A DNA stretch of 28,479 nucleotides. Origin: JBHHYR01 sp046757585 (GTDB lineage Bacteria > Desulfobacterota > Binatia > HRBIN30). Below are positions 1-6,627 of the stretch, piece by piece (the first letter of the stretch is position 1; each line of letters opens with the position of its first letter). The stretch covers positions 1 to 28,479 of the forward strand of contig JBHHYR010000028.1 of the NCBI GenBank assembly GCA_046757585.1, read 5' to 3'. Below the pieces are notes generated by a model. It did no database searches, was not told the DNA's origin, and saw only the letters and a program-made list of their open reading frames with translations. The translations under genes were made by a program, and so were the position numbers.

Positions 1-48
1 AAGGTCCAGCTGGTCCTCGGCCATTTCCTCAGCGGCATGGGCGGTCAT
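1..48 (-). CDS. DUF4258-like protein, N-terminal fragment cut by the window edge
   Basis: Sixteen codons are visible on the minus strand from an ATG at 48, beginning MTAHAAEEMAEDQLDL. The pattern H-A-x-E-E-M-A-E-D near the start is what DUF4258 proteins show; these are small proteins often found beside toxin-antitoxin genes. The rest lies outside the window, so length and integrity are unknown. It diverges from the parD antitoxin starting at 133. A second, decayed DUF4258-like remnant lies at 1579-1833. The family call rests on one short motif and is tentative. Confidence 0.4.
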   Translation of the reverse strand, partial: MTAHAAEEMAEDQLDL

Positions 49-132
49 GTCGTCGTTGCCGCCGTTCGGAGGTGAGGTGGAGGGGTCCAGCGCGCTTTGA
101 CCGCCCGCGGCGGCTCTGCTACTGGGAAGCCC

Positions 133-366
133 ATGGCGATCACGCTCACCCCGGATCTCCAAGACTTGGTGGAAGAGAAGCTGCGATCGGGGCAGTATCC
201 GACAGCCAGCGACGTTCTCCGCGTCGCGCTCCAGCTCCTCGATGAACGTGACCGGGTGTACCGTGCGCGTCTCGACGAGCTCAGGGCTGAGATCCGAAAG
301 GGTCTGGACAGCGGGGAGCCGATGGAGGCCGGCACCCTCCTCGCCGAATTGCACGCGAAGGGCTAG
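133..366 (+). CDS. ParD-family type II antitoxin (ribbon-helix-helix)
   Basis: A 77-residue protein starting MAITLTPDLQDLVEEKL. The N-terminal strand plus the helix-turn-helix stretch (residues 1-40, including G-Q-Y-P-T-A-S-D-V-L-R) matches the ParD/CopG ribbon-helix-helix pattern, which forms a dimer that binds the operon promoter. The charged C-terminal tail (residues 41-77) is the part that in this family wraps the ParE toxin. The ATG at 133 is preferred over an upstream in-frame ATG at 97 because the family begins directly with the M-x-I-x-L strand. The gene sits 20 bp before a parE reading frame that is now broken, so this is an antitoxin without a working partner here. It looks intact. 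Confidence 0.8.
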   Translation: MAITLTPDLQDLVEEKLRSGQYPTASDVLRVALQLLDERDRVYRARLDELRAEIRKGLDSGEPMEAGTLLAELHAKG

Positions 367-386
367 GCGCGCAAGCTGCACGCAGA

Positions 387-579
387 ATGAGCCGCCTGTC
401 CTTTCGGCCGGCTGCCGCCGGTGACTTGGAAAGGATCTGGGACTACGTGGTGGAACGGGACGAAACCGCCGCGGAGCGATTGATCGCGACGATCTGAGAG
501 GCCTGTGTGTTGTTGTCCCGCTCGCCCCTGATCGGACGCAGCCGGGAAGAACTCGCCACCGGGGTCTACCATCGGATTT
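387..579 (+). pseudogene. ParE-family toxin, inactivated by an in-frame stop and 3' truncation
   Basis: From the ATG at 387 the frame reads a ParE-like start (MSRLSFRPAAAGDLERIWDY), then meets a TGA at 495-497 after 36 codons. The same frame continues past the stop with ParE-like sequence (EACVLLSRSPLIGRSREEL) up to about 578. There it runs straight into the repeat that starts TGGACAATGG. The C-terminal strand and catalytic/RelE-fold end expected of a ~95-100-residue ParE are absent. Both lesions are visible in the sequence. ParE proteins are RelE-superfamily gyrase poisons; this copy cannot be functional unless the TGA is a sequencing error, and even then it lacks its end. Confidence 0.75.
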
Positions 580-983
580 GGACAATGGACTTAAGGGGGA
601 GCGGTAGAAGGCCGCGGAAGGGATGAGGCACGTTGTAGAGGTTGCCTATGGGCCACGGAGTTCCGCGTTGTCACAGGGGGCCCGTGTGGTAGTAAGAGGG
701 ACGTTCCTGAGTTGCTAAGTGCCAGTGCCTCAAGCGCTCACCCATACCCGTCGACTCCTGTCGTGCACCGATGACGTGCTGTGGCTGGTCGTGGCGCTGG
801 TTCAGCGCACGCCGCGCTTGCACGCACGTAGATGCGCAACGGTAAGGGGAACAGGACCGAAACAAGAACGGCGCGGGGGTGGGCCAATTTTAGAGCGTTG
901 AAAGGGTCAGTTTCCGCGGGCGATGCTGGCAGTCCGTGACCGCGGTCGCCGGAGACGGGACTTATGTCCTTTCTTCCGCCGCA
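578..983 (+). repeat. Dispersed repeat copy A, probable mobile-element end
   Basis: This stretch aligns along its length with 2819-3198 (copy B), roughly 75-80% identical by eye with small indels. Both begin TGGACAATGGACTTAAG, share a central block around CCTCA(A/G)GCGCTC, and end near CTTTCTTCCGCC. Near its right part, tandem blocks GGGCCAATTTTAGAGCG (about 879-895) and GGGTCAGTTT (about 904-913) resemble the repeated terminal motifs of IS21-family elements. No transposase is encoded in it. Its left edge coincides with the loss of parE and its right edge abuts a DUF1016 remnant. Confidence 0.7.
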
Positions 984-984
984 T

Positions 985-1306
985 GCGCTTCTGGCAGCCG
1001 ACGAAGCAGAAGTCGCCCCCCCAGGTCCAGGAGCACCAACTCCAGGTGGCAGACCAGTGCCTCTTCCAGATCGCTCTCGGAGTACTGGTCCTCGAGACCG
1101 GGAAACTCCAGGACGTACGCGTCCCCGACCTCCTCTTCGGCCGTCGCGAGGTTCACGGCCTGGGTTTGCGCGCCCTTGGTGGGCATGGCGGCCTTGTCCC
1201 GCGACAAAGCGGTCCGTTCGTAGAACTGGGACTGGATCTGGCGGACCGACCAGCCGCTGCGAAGCACCTCGGCCTCGTAGAACCGCCGCGCGTGTTGGTT
1301 CTTGAC
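985..1306 (-). pseudogene. DUF1016/YhcG-family nuclease-like remnant
   Basis: The minus strand from about 1306 reads VKNQHARRFYEAEVLRSGWS, SQFYERTALSRDKAAM and YVLEFPGLEDQYSESDLEEA. These are hallmark mid-protein motifs of the DUF1016 (YhcG) family of PDDEXK nuclease-related proteins. The N-terminal half of the family is missing. Downstream, the frame slips at a run of seven C (about 1015-1021 on the plus strand): the family-like continuation GDFCFVGCQKRMR is readable only in another frame. The sequence then ends at the right edge of repeat copy A. This is therefore an internal fragment with a frameshift. YhcG-type proteins are associated with phage defence and genome maintenance; no function is expected from this piece. 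Confidence 0.7.
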
Positions 1307-1494
1307 GCTAAGGAAGGTGGACGTGGGCCGACCAGGGAAGGGGGAAACGGGCGGCCAGGCCGGTGAGGGTGTTGCCTTCAGCGCCCTGGGCGGAAACGCG
1401 AGGCGCTGTCTGGCGAATGTGCACGGCAAGCAAGAAGGAGTGAAGATTCGCCGGAGGGTGTTTGGCGAATCGTGTCGGGCGAGTAGAGGAGATA

Positions 1495-1580
1495 GAGCTG
1501 GCGGATCAATGCCTCCCCGAGGTCCGCTTCCCGCGTACTCGTCGCGCAGGCCGAGAAACTCTAATGCGCAGGGATCTTTC
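1495..1580 (-). pseudogene. Second, shorter DUF1016/YhcG-family remnant
   Basis: On the minus strand just below 1580 the translation KDPCALEFLGLRDEYAGS repeats the DUF1016 motif also present in the neighbouring fragment (YVLEFPGLEDQYSES). After a further frameshift, EALIRQL matches the next family segment. Only about 30 codons are recognisable. Two separate copies of the same family motif within 500 bp imply a duplicated, now decayed locus, or one gene broken and rearranged. Confidence 0.5.
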
Positions 1581-1833
1581 AGTTCTTCTTCAACTGGGAC
1601 GGCATCGTCGGGCCGGGCGCGCCCGCGTATTCTGTCCCATCTGGAAAAACGCGTGGATGAGCTTCAACCCTCGCTACAGGATCCGACTCTACCACAATGT
1701 GGCAGGGCAACGCATCCTCCTCTGTGACATTCAAGAGCAGGGCACGGACTCCGTAGTCTTCGATCATCTCCCCGTGCGCTGCCGCGTCTTCCAGATCCTT
1801 GGCCGTGAGCCCGTCCTTTCGAGCCTCGACCAA
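1579..1833 (-). pseudogene. Decayed DUF4258-like gene
   Basis: The minus-strand frame contains VEARKDGLTAKDLEDAAAHG, then EMIEDYGVRA and LPCHIVVESDP. This is the order seen in DUF4258 proteins (helix with D-G-L-T-x-x-D-L-E-D, then G-E-x-I-E-D-Y, then L-H-V-V-V). The usual ending (a strand with I-x-T-V-Y-x-P-D and an R-R tail) is not found in this frame, so the C-terminus has probably frameshifted or been replaced. It sits among DUF1016 remnants in the accessory region. The family call is moderate; the judgement that it is broken follows from the missing end. Confidence 0.45.
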
Positions 1834-2107
1834 CGCGTGGTCCGTTTTCTTCCGTTCCGGGGTGGTGGTGAACGAGGGAGTGCGCCCGGTTGGAACCCGA
1901 GAGACCTACAATTTGAAGAAATCACAGACCAGTGCGCTCGCTGCGGCCAATACCGCCGGAAGACTGAGCCCAGCGATGCTTCCCTCGATCGGTAGTCTGC
2001 CTCGATCGTACCGCCGTACTTCTCTTTTGCTGCGTTCCTCATTGAGCTCAGGAGTGCGGTGGCGGAAAATTGTAATCGAGTGCTGCTCTCAGATACTCTC
2101 CCAGCTC
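1834..2107. other. Low-information stretch, probably decayed coding DNA
   Basis: No frame here gives a recognisable protein on either strand. Short open frames exist but show no family motif and no ribosome binding site. The stretch lies between the DUF4258 remnant and the DUF4160 gene and probably holds eroded parts of former accessory genes plus the DUF4160-DUF2442 promoter. I could not identify the promoter. Confidence 0.4.
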
Positions 2108-2344
2108 ATGCCAACGGTGCTGCGACTTGGCCCATATCGGTTCCTCTTCTATACTAGTGACCGCGATGAACCTCCCCACGTGCATGCGGAGCGCGACGAC
2201 AACATCGCTAAGTTCTGGCTCGATCCAGTCCGGCTTCAGCGCAGCGGGGGATTCCGGCGGGCCGAGATCCAGCGGATTCAGCGGCTCGTCGAACAGCATC
2301 GCGAGCAGTTACTGAGGAGTTGGAATGAATACTTCAACGATTGA
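2108..2344 (+). CDS. DUF4160-family small protein, probable toxin-like partner of DUF2442
   Basis: A 78-residue protein. Its start MPTVLRLGPYRFLFYTSDRD and the following EPPHVHAERD are the DUF4160 signature (P-T-V-x-R-x-G-x-Y-R-F-x-F-x-S-x-D, then E-P-P-H-V-H-V). The C-terminal half is a charged helix ending N-E-Y-F-N. The gene is complete for the family (75-90 residues). Its last 20 bp overlap the start of the DUF2442 gene, the standard arrangement of this pair, so the two are translated together. DUF4160-DUF2442 pairs have been proposed from genome context as toxin-antitoxin-like modules; activity has not been generally shown. No clear ribosome binding site is visible upstream of the ATG. 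Confidence 0.8.
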   Translation: MPTVLRLGPYRFLFYTSDRDEPPHVHAERDDNIAKFWLDPVRLQRSGGFRRAEIQRIQRLVEQHREQLLRSWNEYFND

Positions 2345-2675
2345 GCCGCAAGAGGCGCGAGCTCTTCAGGTCAGCGTAAAGGACGACGAGCTTGCGGTCG
2401 ACCTTGTTGACGGTCGAACCGTGGTGGTCCCCCTCGCTTGGTATCCACGGCTTCTCCATGGCACACGCCACGAGCGCAATCGTTGGCGCCTGATTGGTCG
2501 CGGAGTGGGCATTCACTGGCCGGATTTGGACGAAGACATCAGCGTGGAAGGACTCTTGGCAGGACGACCTTCCGGTGAGAGCCAGCGTTCGTTGAAGCGA
2601 TGGCTGGACGCTCGCGAATCGGCACGGGCGAACAAGCGCATGCCGCCGACGCGCAAGCGGCATGCGCGCGGCTGA
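2325..2675 (+). CDS. DUF2442-family protein, probable antitoxin-like partner of DUF4160
   Basis: A 116-residue protein. Residues 14-88 carry the DUF2442 pattern: V-x-V-x-D-D-E-L-A-V-D-L-V-D-G-R, then V-P-L-A-W-Y-P-R-L, then the diagnostic G-I-H-W-P-D-L-D-E-D-I-S-V-E-G-L-L. A basic tail rich in R and K (residues 89-116) extends beyond the domain. The ATG at 2325 has an AGGAG five bases upstream, inside the end of the DUF4160 gene, which fixes the start. DUF2442 proteins resemble the NE0471-type N-terminal fold and are thought to bind DNA or a partner protein. The gene is intact, unlike most of its neighbours. Confidence 0.8.
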   Translation: MNTSTIEPQEARALQVSVKDDELAVDLVDGRTVVVPLAWYPRLLHGTRHERNRWRLIGRGVGIHWPDLDEDISVEGLLAGRPSGESQRSLKRWLDARESARANKRMPPTRKRHARG

Positions 2676-2751
2676 TGCGCATAGCGATCGCCAGCACCGG
2701 GGGTCCGAGCCTTTGCTGGACAGGTCGGCGCATGCGCGCTACGGAGAAGCT

Positions 2752-2835
2752 ATGAAGGTTGCAACCGGTAAGGTCGTATCGGGCAAGATTGTCGTCGACG
2801 GGCGTGAGGGGGTCGCGCCTGGACAATGGACTTAA
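2752..2835 (+). pseudogene. Antitoxin N-terminus truncated by repeat copy B
   Basis: The ATG at 2752 opens MKVATGKVVSGKIVVDG, which resembles the start of a common class of small addiction-module antitoxins (M-K-x-x-T-G-K-V-V-x-G-K-I-V-V-E-G). After about 22 codons the reading frame crosses into the repeat sequence TGGACAATGGACTTAAG, whose TAA at 2833-2835 ends it. The remaining ~50 residues expected of such an antitoxin are gone and no toxin gene follows. The truncation point is the exact left boundary of copy B. Confidence 0.55.
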
Positions 2836-3198
2836 GGGGGGCGGTGGAAGGCCGGGGACGCGATGAGGCACGGAGTTCCGAGTTGTCACGGGGCCCGTGT
2901 GGTGGCAAGAGGGACGTTCCTGGGTTGCGAAGTGCAGGAGCCTCAGGCGCTCCCCCATACCTGTCGAATTCTGTCGTTCAGCGATGACGTGCGGTGGCCG
3001 GTGGCACTGCTGGTTCAGCACGCGCCGCGCTGGCACGCCTGCAGATCCGCAACGGCGGGGAGCACGGGACCGAAACAAGAACGGCGCGGCGGCTGGGCCA
3101 ATTTTAGAGCGTTGCAAGGGTCAGGTTCGCCCGGGGGCGATGTGCGGGCAGTCCTTGGCCTCCGTCGTCGCAAATGGGACTTCTCCGCTTTCTTCCGC
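2819..3198 (+). repeat. Dispersed repeat copy B, probable mobile-element end
   Basis: Homologous to 578-983. It starts TGGACAATGGACTTAAG and contains the shared blocks CCTCAGGCGCTC, ACCGAAACAAGAACGGCGCG and GGGCCAATTTTAGAGCGTTG. It loses similarity shortly after CTTTCTTCCGCC. A ~35 bp segment present in copy A (around 631-658) is missing here, so the copies are diverged. The sequence directly left of the shared start differs in the two copies, which defines the element edge. A third, ~55 bp partial copy lies at 7304-7360. Confidence 0.7.
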
Positions 3199-3266
3199 CT
3201 GTGGTTCCTTGTGGAAGCGCAACGTGTCGACGTGGGCACGGCCCCGCAAATCCGTTCCCGGGATGG

Positions 3267-4682
3267 TCAGTAGGCGGTGTATCTCTCGGCGTCATCAGGC
3301 GTGGTACTTCCCACATCGGTCGACTGACCGAGAGGTAGGATCCTGTAGCCGACGACAAGTCCGACTGCCCCTGCAGCCGCGGAGGCAGTTAGCACGGCAA
3401 GCTTGGCGACCGCCGATATGGACGCGTCGAGGAACGCCAGCGTGCCGATGAACAACGCCATCGTGAAGCCAATGCCAGCGACGCAGCCAACTACCAGCAC
3501 GCCGCCCCAGGACACGCCTCGCGGCAACGACGCGAGACCGAGACGAACGGCTAGCCAACTGAAGGCGACGATCCCGAGCGGCTTGCCGACGACCAGACCC
3601 AGGCCAACTCCCAGGGCGACGTTCGTCGCCTCGGATAACCCCTCGCCTAGGCCGCCAAGGGCAACGCCCGCATTCGCGAGGGCAAAGAGCGGCATGATCC
3701 CGAAAGCGACCCACGGATGCAGCGCGGCCTCGATGTACGTCACTGGTGGGATCGCCTCGCGCCGTGCGACGTTGATTCGCTGGAGCTCAGGAAGCGGGTC
3801 GCGCGGGCCCTTCTCCGAAGCGACATTCCTGCGCAGGCCGTCGAGCGCTAGCTCCGTTTCTGCCAGCAGGCCTTCATGGCCGAACCACGATCGCGCTGGG
3901 GTCAGCAGGCCGAGGATCACGCCCGCGATCGTCGGGTGAATTCCTGCGTCCAGCATCCCTCCCCAAACCAAGATGCCCGGCGCAACATAGATGAACGGGT
4001 TGCGCAGTCCGACTCGCTGCATGACAAGAACTGTTACGACCCCAAGCCCGACCATCGCGAGGCCGCTCACCGCGACTCCGGAGGAGTAGAACAACGCAAT
4101 GACGAGGATGGCGCCAATGTCGTCGATGATCGCCAAAGCGAGGAGCAGCACACGCAACGCCGCTGGCACGCGCCGGCCGAGCAGCGCGAGGACTCCGACG
4201 GCGAAGGCGATGTCGGTGGCCATCGGAACCCCCCAGCCACTGACCGCGGGGGATCCGGCATTGAGCGAAATGTAGATCGCCGCCGGCACGAGCATCCCGC
4301 CGAGCGCTGCGGTCACGGGCAGCGCGGCGCGCCGAGGCTCGGAGAGCTCGCCCTCGAACAGCTCGCGCCGAACCTCGAGCCCGACGACAAAGAAGAAGAC
4401 CACCATCAGGATCTCGTTGATCCAGAAGTGGACCGTTCGGGTGAAAGCATGCTCGCCGAACCCAATTGAGATGGGCGTGTGCAGCAGGTGCTCGTAGGTT
4501 GGTGCCCACGGCGAGTTCGCCCAGAGAAGGGCGATCACAGCGGCGACCAACAGGAGGATCCCGCCCGACGCTTCCACACGAAGGAACTTCTCCAGCGGAC
4601 GCGCGAGCCTGCGGGCAAGCCGGTGGGCTCGAGGAGACGCTTCGGGCGGGAGACTTTCGGGACTGTTGCCTTTACCCGTCAT
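3267..4682 (-). CDS. nhaA: NhaA-family Na+/H+ antiporter
   Basis: A 471-residue inner-membrane protein that exports Na+ (or Li+) in exchange for protons, giving salt and alkaline-pH tolerance. Family motifs are present in order: W-A-N-S-P-W after the first membrane helix (about residues 38-59); F-F-V-V-G-L-E-x-R-R-E (96-107); G-V-P-M-A-T-D-I-A-F (151-160); the paired aspartates of I-I-D-D-I-G-A-I (D187, D188), equivalent to the transport-site DD of E. coli NhaA; H-P-W-V-A with P-L-F-A-L-A-N-A-G-V; G-K-P-L-G-I; and G-I-G-F-T-M-A-L-F-I. The protein is longer than E. coli NhaA (388), mainly from an N-terminal extension and a charged cytoplasmic loop around residues 270-315. The upstream GGTGG is far from the ATG, so the ribosome binding site is weak. 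It lies downstream of the CaCA antiporter on the same strand, with the nhaR-like regulator farther upstream, now broken. Confidence 0.95.
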   Translation of the reverse strand: MTGKGNSPESLPPEASPRAHRLARRLARPLEKFLRVEASGGILLLVAAVIALLWANSPWAPTYEHLLHTPISIGFGEHAFTRTVHFWINEILMVVFFFVVGLEVRRELFEGELSEPRRAALPVTAALGGMLVPAAIYISLNAGSPAVSGWGVPMATDIAFAVGVLALLGRRVPAALRVLLLALAIIDDIGAILVIALFYSSGVAVSGLAMVGLGVVTVLVMQRVGLRNPFIYVAPGILVWGGMLDAGIHPTIAGVILGLLTPARSWFGHEGLLAETELALDGLRRNVASEKGPRDPLPELQRINVARREAIPPVTYIEAALHPWVAFGIMPLFALANAGVALGGLGEGLSEATNVALGVGLGLVVGKPLGIVAFSWLAVRLGLASLPRGVSWGGVLVVGCVAGIGFTMALFIGTLAFLDASISAVAKLAVLTASAAAGAVGLVVGYRILPLGQSTDVGSTTPDDAERYTAY

Positions 4683-4877
4683 TCCGTAACAGGACCACCT
4701 TCCTTACCAACCCGGGCAACTCAGGAGCACGACGGGCCAGATCGCTCCTCTGGACGGTCGTCGATGTTTCTGAGCACCCGATCGACGATGGCATCGTCCT
4801 GGAGGAAGACCAGCTCAGTCACCGCCCATCCCGTAGCCACATTATCGTTGGCGTGGGTCGCCACCGCGTCCCATGCA

Positions 4878-5873
4878 TCATGAGCCTGGCACCCCTGGCC
4901 AAAGGTCCAGGCCCCACCTCGACGCAGCGATGGCGACGAGCGCCAGCCCCTCGAGTCGCGACACGCGCCAGCCGGTGCGCATGAACAACAGCACGAGGAA
5001 CACCATCCCGCACAGCGCGGCAAGGGAGATGCGTGCCATGACATCGATCTCCACCGGGCGAAGCATGCCAGCAAGCCCGAGCACCCCGAGGAGGTTGAAG
5101 ATGTCGCTTCCGATGACGTTTCCCGCGCTGACCGCGTAGCGCCCCTTGAGGACGCCGGCCAGACTCGTGGCCAACTCGGGCGCCGAGGTTCCCGCGGCAA
5201 CGATCGTCACGCCGATGATCCACTCGCTCACTCCCAAGTCCCTCGCAATGACCGTGGCCGAGTCGACGAGGAGACGGGAGCCCCCCACGATGCATAGGAG
5301 CCCGACGAACAGCAGCGCGCCGTCTCTCTGCGTGGAGGACCGCGCACGGCCGATTTGACCATGGTCTCTCAGCCCATCGGTGTGCGCGGAGACGTAGCGC
5401 TGCTTGAACAGGAACGCGAGGTAGAGGCCGAGTAGCACGAACAGTAGCGCGCCGTCATAGCGGTCCAGCCGCAGATCCCACCCGATAAGAGCGAGGATGA
5501 GAAGCGTGGCGCCTCCGAGGACGGTGCCGTCGCGCCGGAGTAAGGTAGGGCTCGTCGGGATAGCGCGAACAAGTGCACAACCGCCCAGGATGAATCCGAG
5601 GTTGAAGATGTTGGATCCGACGATGTTGCCGACCGAGATGTTCCCCTGACCTTTGAAAGCAGCGGTCAGCGTGACCGCGAACTCGGGCGCCGACGTGCCG
5701 AGGGCTACCACGGTCAGGCCGATGATGAGCTCGGAGACGCCCAATCGCTTCGCAATGCGGGATGCGGACTCGACGACCCAGTGCGCGCCAACTCCGACCA
5801 CAAGGATGGTCACAATCACGATGAGGCCGTTTGCCCCAAGGGACAGCCTGCCAATGTCGAAGAACTCACTCAT
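4878..5873 (-). CDS. CaCA-family calcium/sodium antiporter (YrbG-like)
   Basis: A cation/Ca2+ exchanger of ~331 residues, made of two inverted five-helix repeats. Each repeat has its alpha-motif: G-T-S-A-P-E-F followed by G-N-I-V-G-S-N-I-F-N in the first, and G-T-S-A-P-E-L followed by G-N-V-I-G-S-D-I-F-N in the second. Both ion-binding glutamates (in S-A-P-E) are present. An acidic/basic loop (H-T-D-G-L-R-D-H) links the halves. The ATG at 5873 (MSEFFDIG) is chosen because membrane segments start soon after; an in-frame GTG at 5942 would add an unlikely His/Asn-rich 23-residue leader. Neither start has a convincing ribosome binding site. It probably shares a transcript with nhaA, 195 bp downstream. 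Confidence 0.9.
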   Translation of the reverse strand: MSEFFDIGRLSLGANGLIVIVTILVVGVGAHWVVESASRIAKRLGVSELIIGLTVVALGTSAPEFAVTLTAAFKGQGNISVGNIVGSNIFNLGFILGGCALVRAIPTSPTLLRRDGTVLGGATLLILALIGWDLRLDRYDGALLFVLLGLYLAFLFKQRYVSAHTDGLRDHGQIGRARSSTQRDGALLFVGLLCIVGGSRLLVDSATVIARDLGVSEWIIGVTIVAAGTSAPELATSLAGVLKGRYAVSAGNVIGSDIFNLLGVLGLAGMLRPVEIDVMARISLAALCGMVFLVLLFMRTGWRVSRLEGLALVAIAASRWGLDLWPGVPGS

Positions 5874-6170
5874 ACAGCTGTCCACGTAGCGGGAGGGCGA
5901 GCACTCATGGTTCGCATGATTCCCATGATTCCTCAGTTGCACCGCTTGCGCCGTAGCGCATGTTGAACATGTCGACGAGCAATGAAAAGCCCGTCGCGAA
6001 GTGGAGGTACCGCATCGCTAGGGCTCCCGGTCAGGGTGCCGACCAGCGAGGTTGAGGCAAGTAATGGCCTTCACCCGCTATCGTCCTCGCCAGATCGGAT
6101 GGCATCACCTCCCGCACCTTGTCTCGACAGTCGATGTGACGGCCTGGGATCTGCGACCCCACGAGCGCGT
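5874..6170. other. Intergenic region between hpf and the calcium antiporter gene
   Basis: About 300 bp between two minus-strand genes. Short open frames exist on both strands but none has a recognisable domain or ribosome binding site. It probably carries the promoter of the antiporter gene or the 3' untranslated end of hpf; I see no clear hairpin with a T-run. Confidence 0.4.
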
Positions 6171-6521
6171 TCACAGCTCCTCCGTCGGAGGTTCGGACGT
6201 CGGGAGTGCTCGCTCTACCGTGAACGCACGGTCGAGCCGACGAGCGATGATGCGACCGACCCGGTCTGCGGCACGGTCGATCGCTGCGTAGATGTCGGAA
6301 TCAATCTGCTCGACGAGAACTTCTCGCAGACCGCACAGACCGACCCTCACGCGACTGGTCTTGTCCAGACCTCCTTTGGGTCCATTCTCGTCGCCAAGCG
6401 CGATGCGAACATGCTCGATGCGCCCAGAAAAGCGACCCAGTGCGAAGCGCATGCGCCTGTCGACATGGCTGCGAATGGCTCCAGTCAGCGTGAATCCCCC
6501 TGCCACAATGCTAATCTGCAT
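6171..6521 (-). CDS. hpf: HPF/RaiA-family ribosome hibernation factor
   Basis: A 116-residue protein of the sigma-54 modulation/S30EA family, which binds the 30S decoding centre and silences or stabilises ribosomes under stress. The N-terminus (MQISIVAGGFTLTGAIRSHV) gives the first strand and helix; R-V-R-V-G-L and V-L-V-E-Q-I-D-S-D-I-Y-A-A-I-D-R-A-A-D-R-V-G-R give the later strand and the second helix, which closely follow the family. It is the short form with no C-terminal dimerisation domain. A GGAG six bases upstream of the ATG supports the start. It is divergent from the nhaR-like gene and upstream of the two cation antiporters on its own strand, suggesting a joint salt/starvation response. 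Confidence 0.85.
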   Translation of the reverse strand: MQISIVAGGFTLTGAIRSHVDRRMRFALGRFSGRIEHVRIALGDENGPKGGLDKTSRVRVGLCGLREVLVEQIDSDIYAAIDRAADRVGRIIARRLDRAFTVERALPTSEPPTEEL

Positions 6522-6627
6522 GACCAGCTCCGAAACGACGTTGTCTAAGTACCATGCGACACTGCTTTCTGTCTATTCGAATATCTAATAGAGTTCCTTC
6601 GTTAATCTCGAATGTTAGGGGAGCAGA
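6522..6627. promoter_or_regulatory. Divergent promoter region between hpf and the nhaR-like gene
   Basis: This 106 bp gap is clearly more A+T-rich than its surroundings. It contains a perfect palindrome TATTCGAATA (6574-6583) and a second AT-rich box with ATCTCGAAT (about 6604-6612). The shared TCGAAT core and the position between a LysR-type regulator and a divergent gene fit an autoregulatory LysR binding region. AGGGGAG lies just before the nhaR-like ATG at 6628. Which boxes are operator and which are -10/-35 elements cannot be told by eye. Confidence 0.45.

Noticed and set aside
671..865. Similar minus-strand frames in repeat copies A and B (shared G-M-G-E-R-L-R and A-T-Q-E-R-P-S blocks)
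   Set aside because: Differences between the copies fall at all codon positions, indels break the frames, and no start site or family is visible. The similarity reflects DNA homology of the repeat, not a conserved protein.
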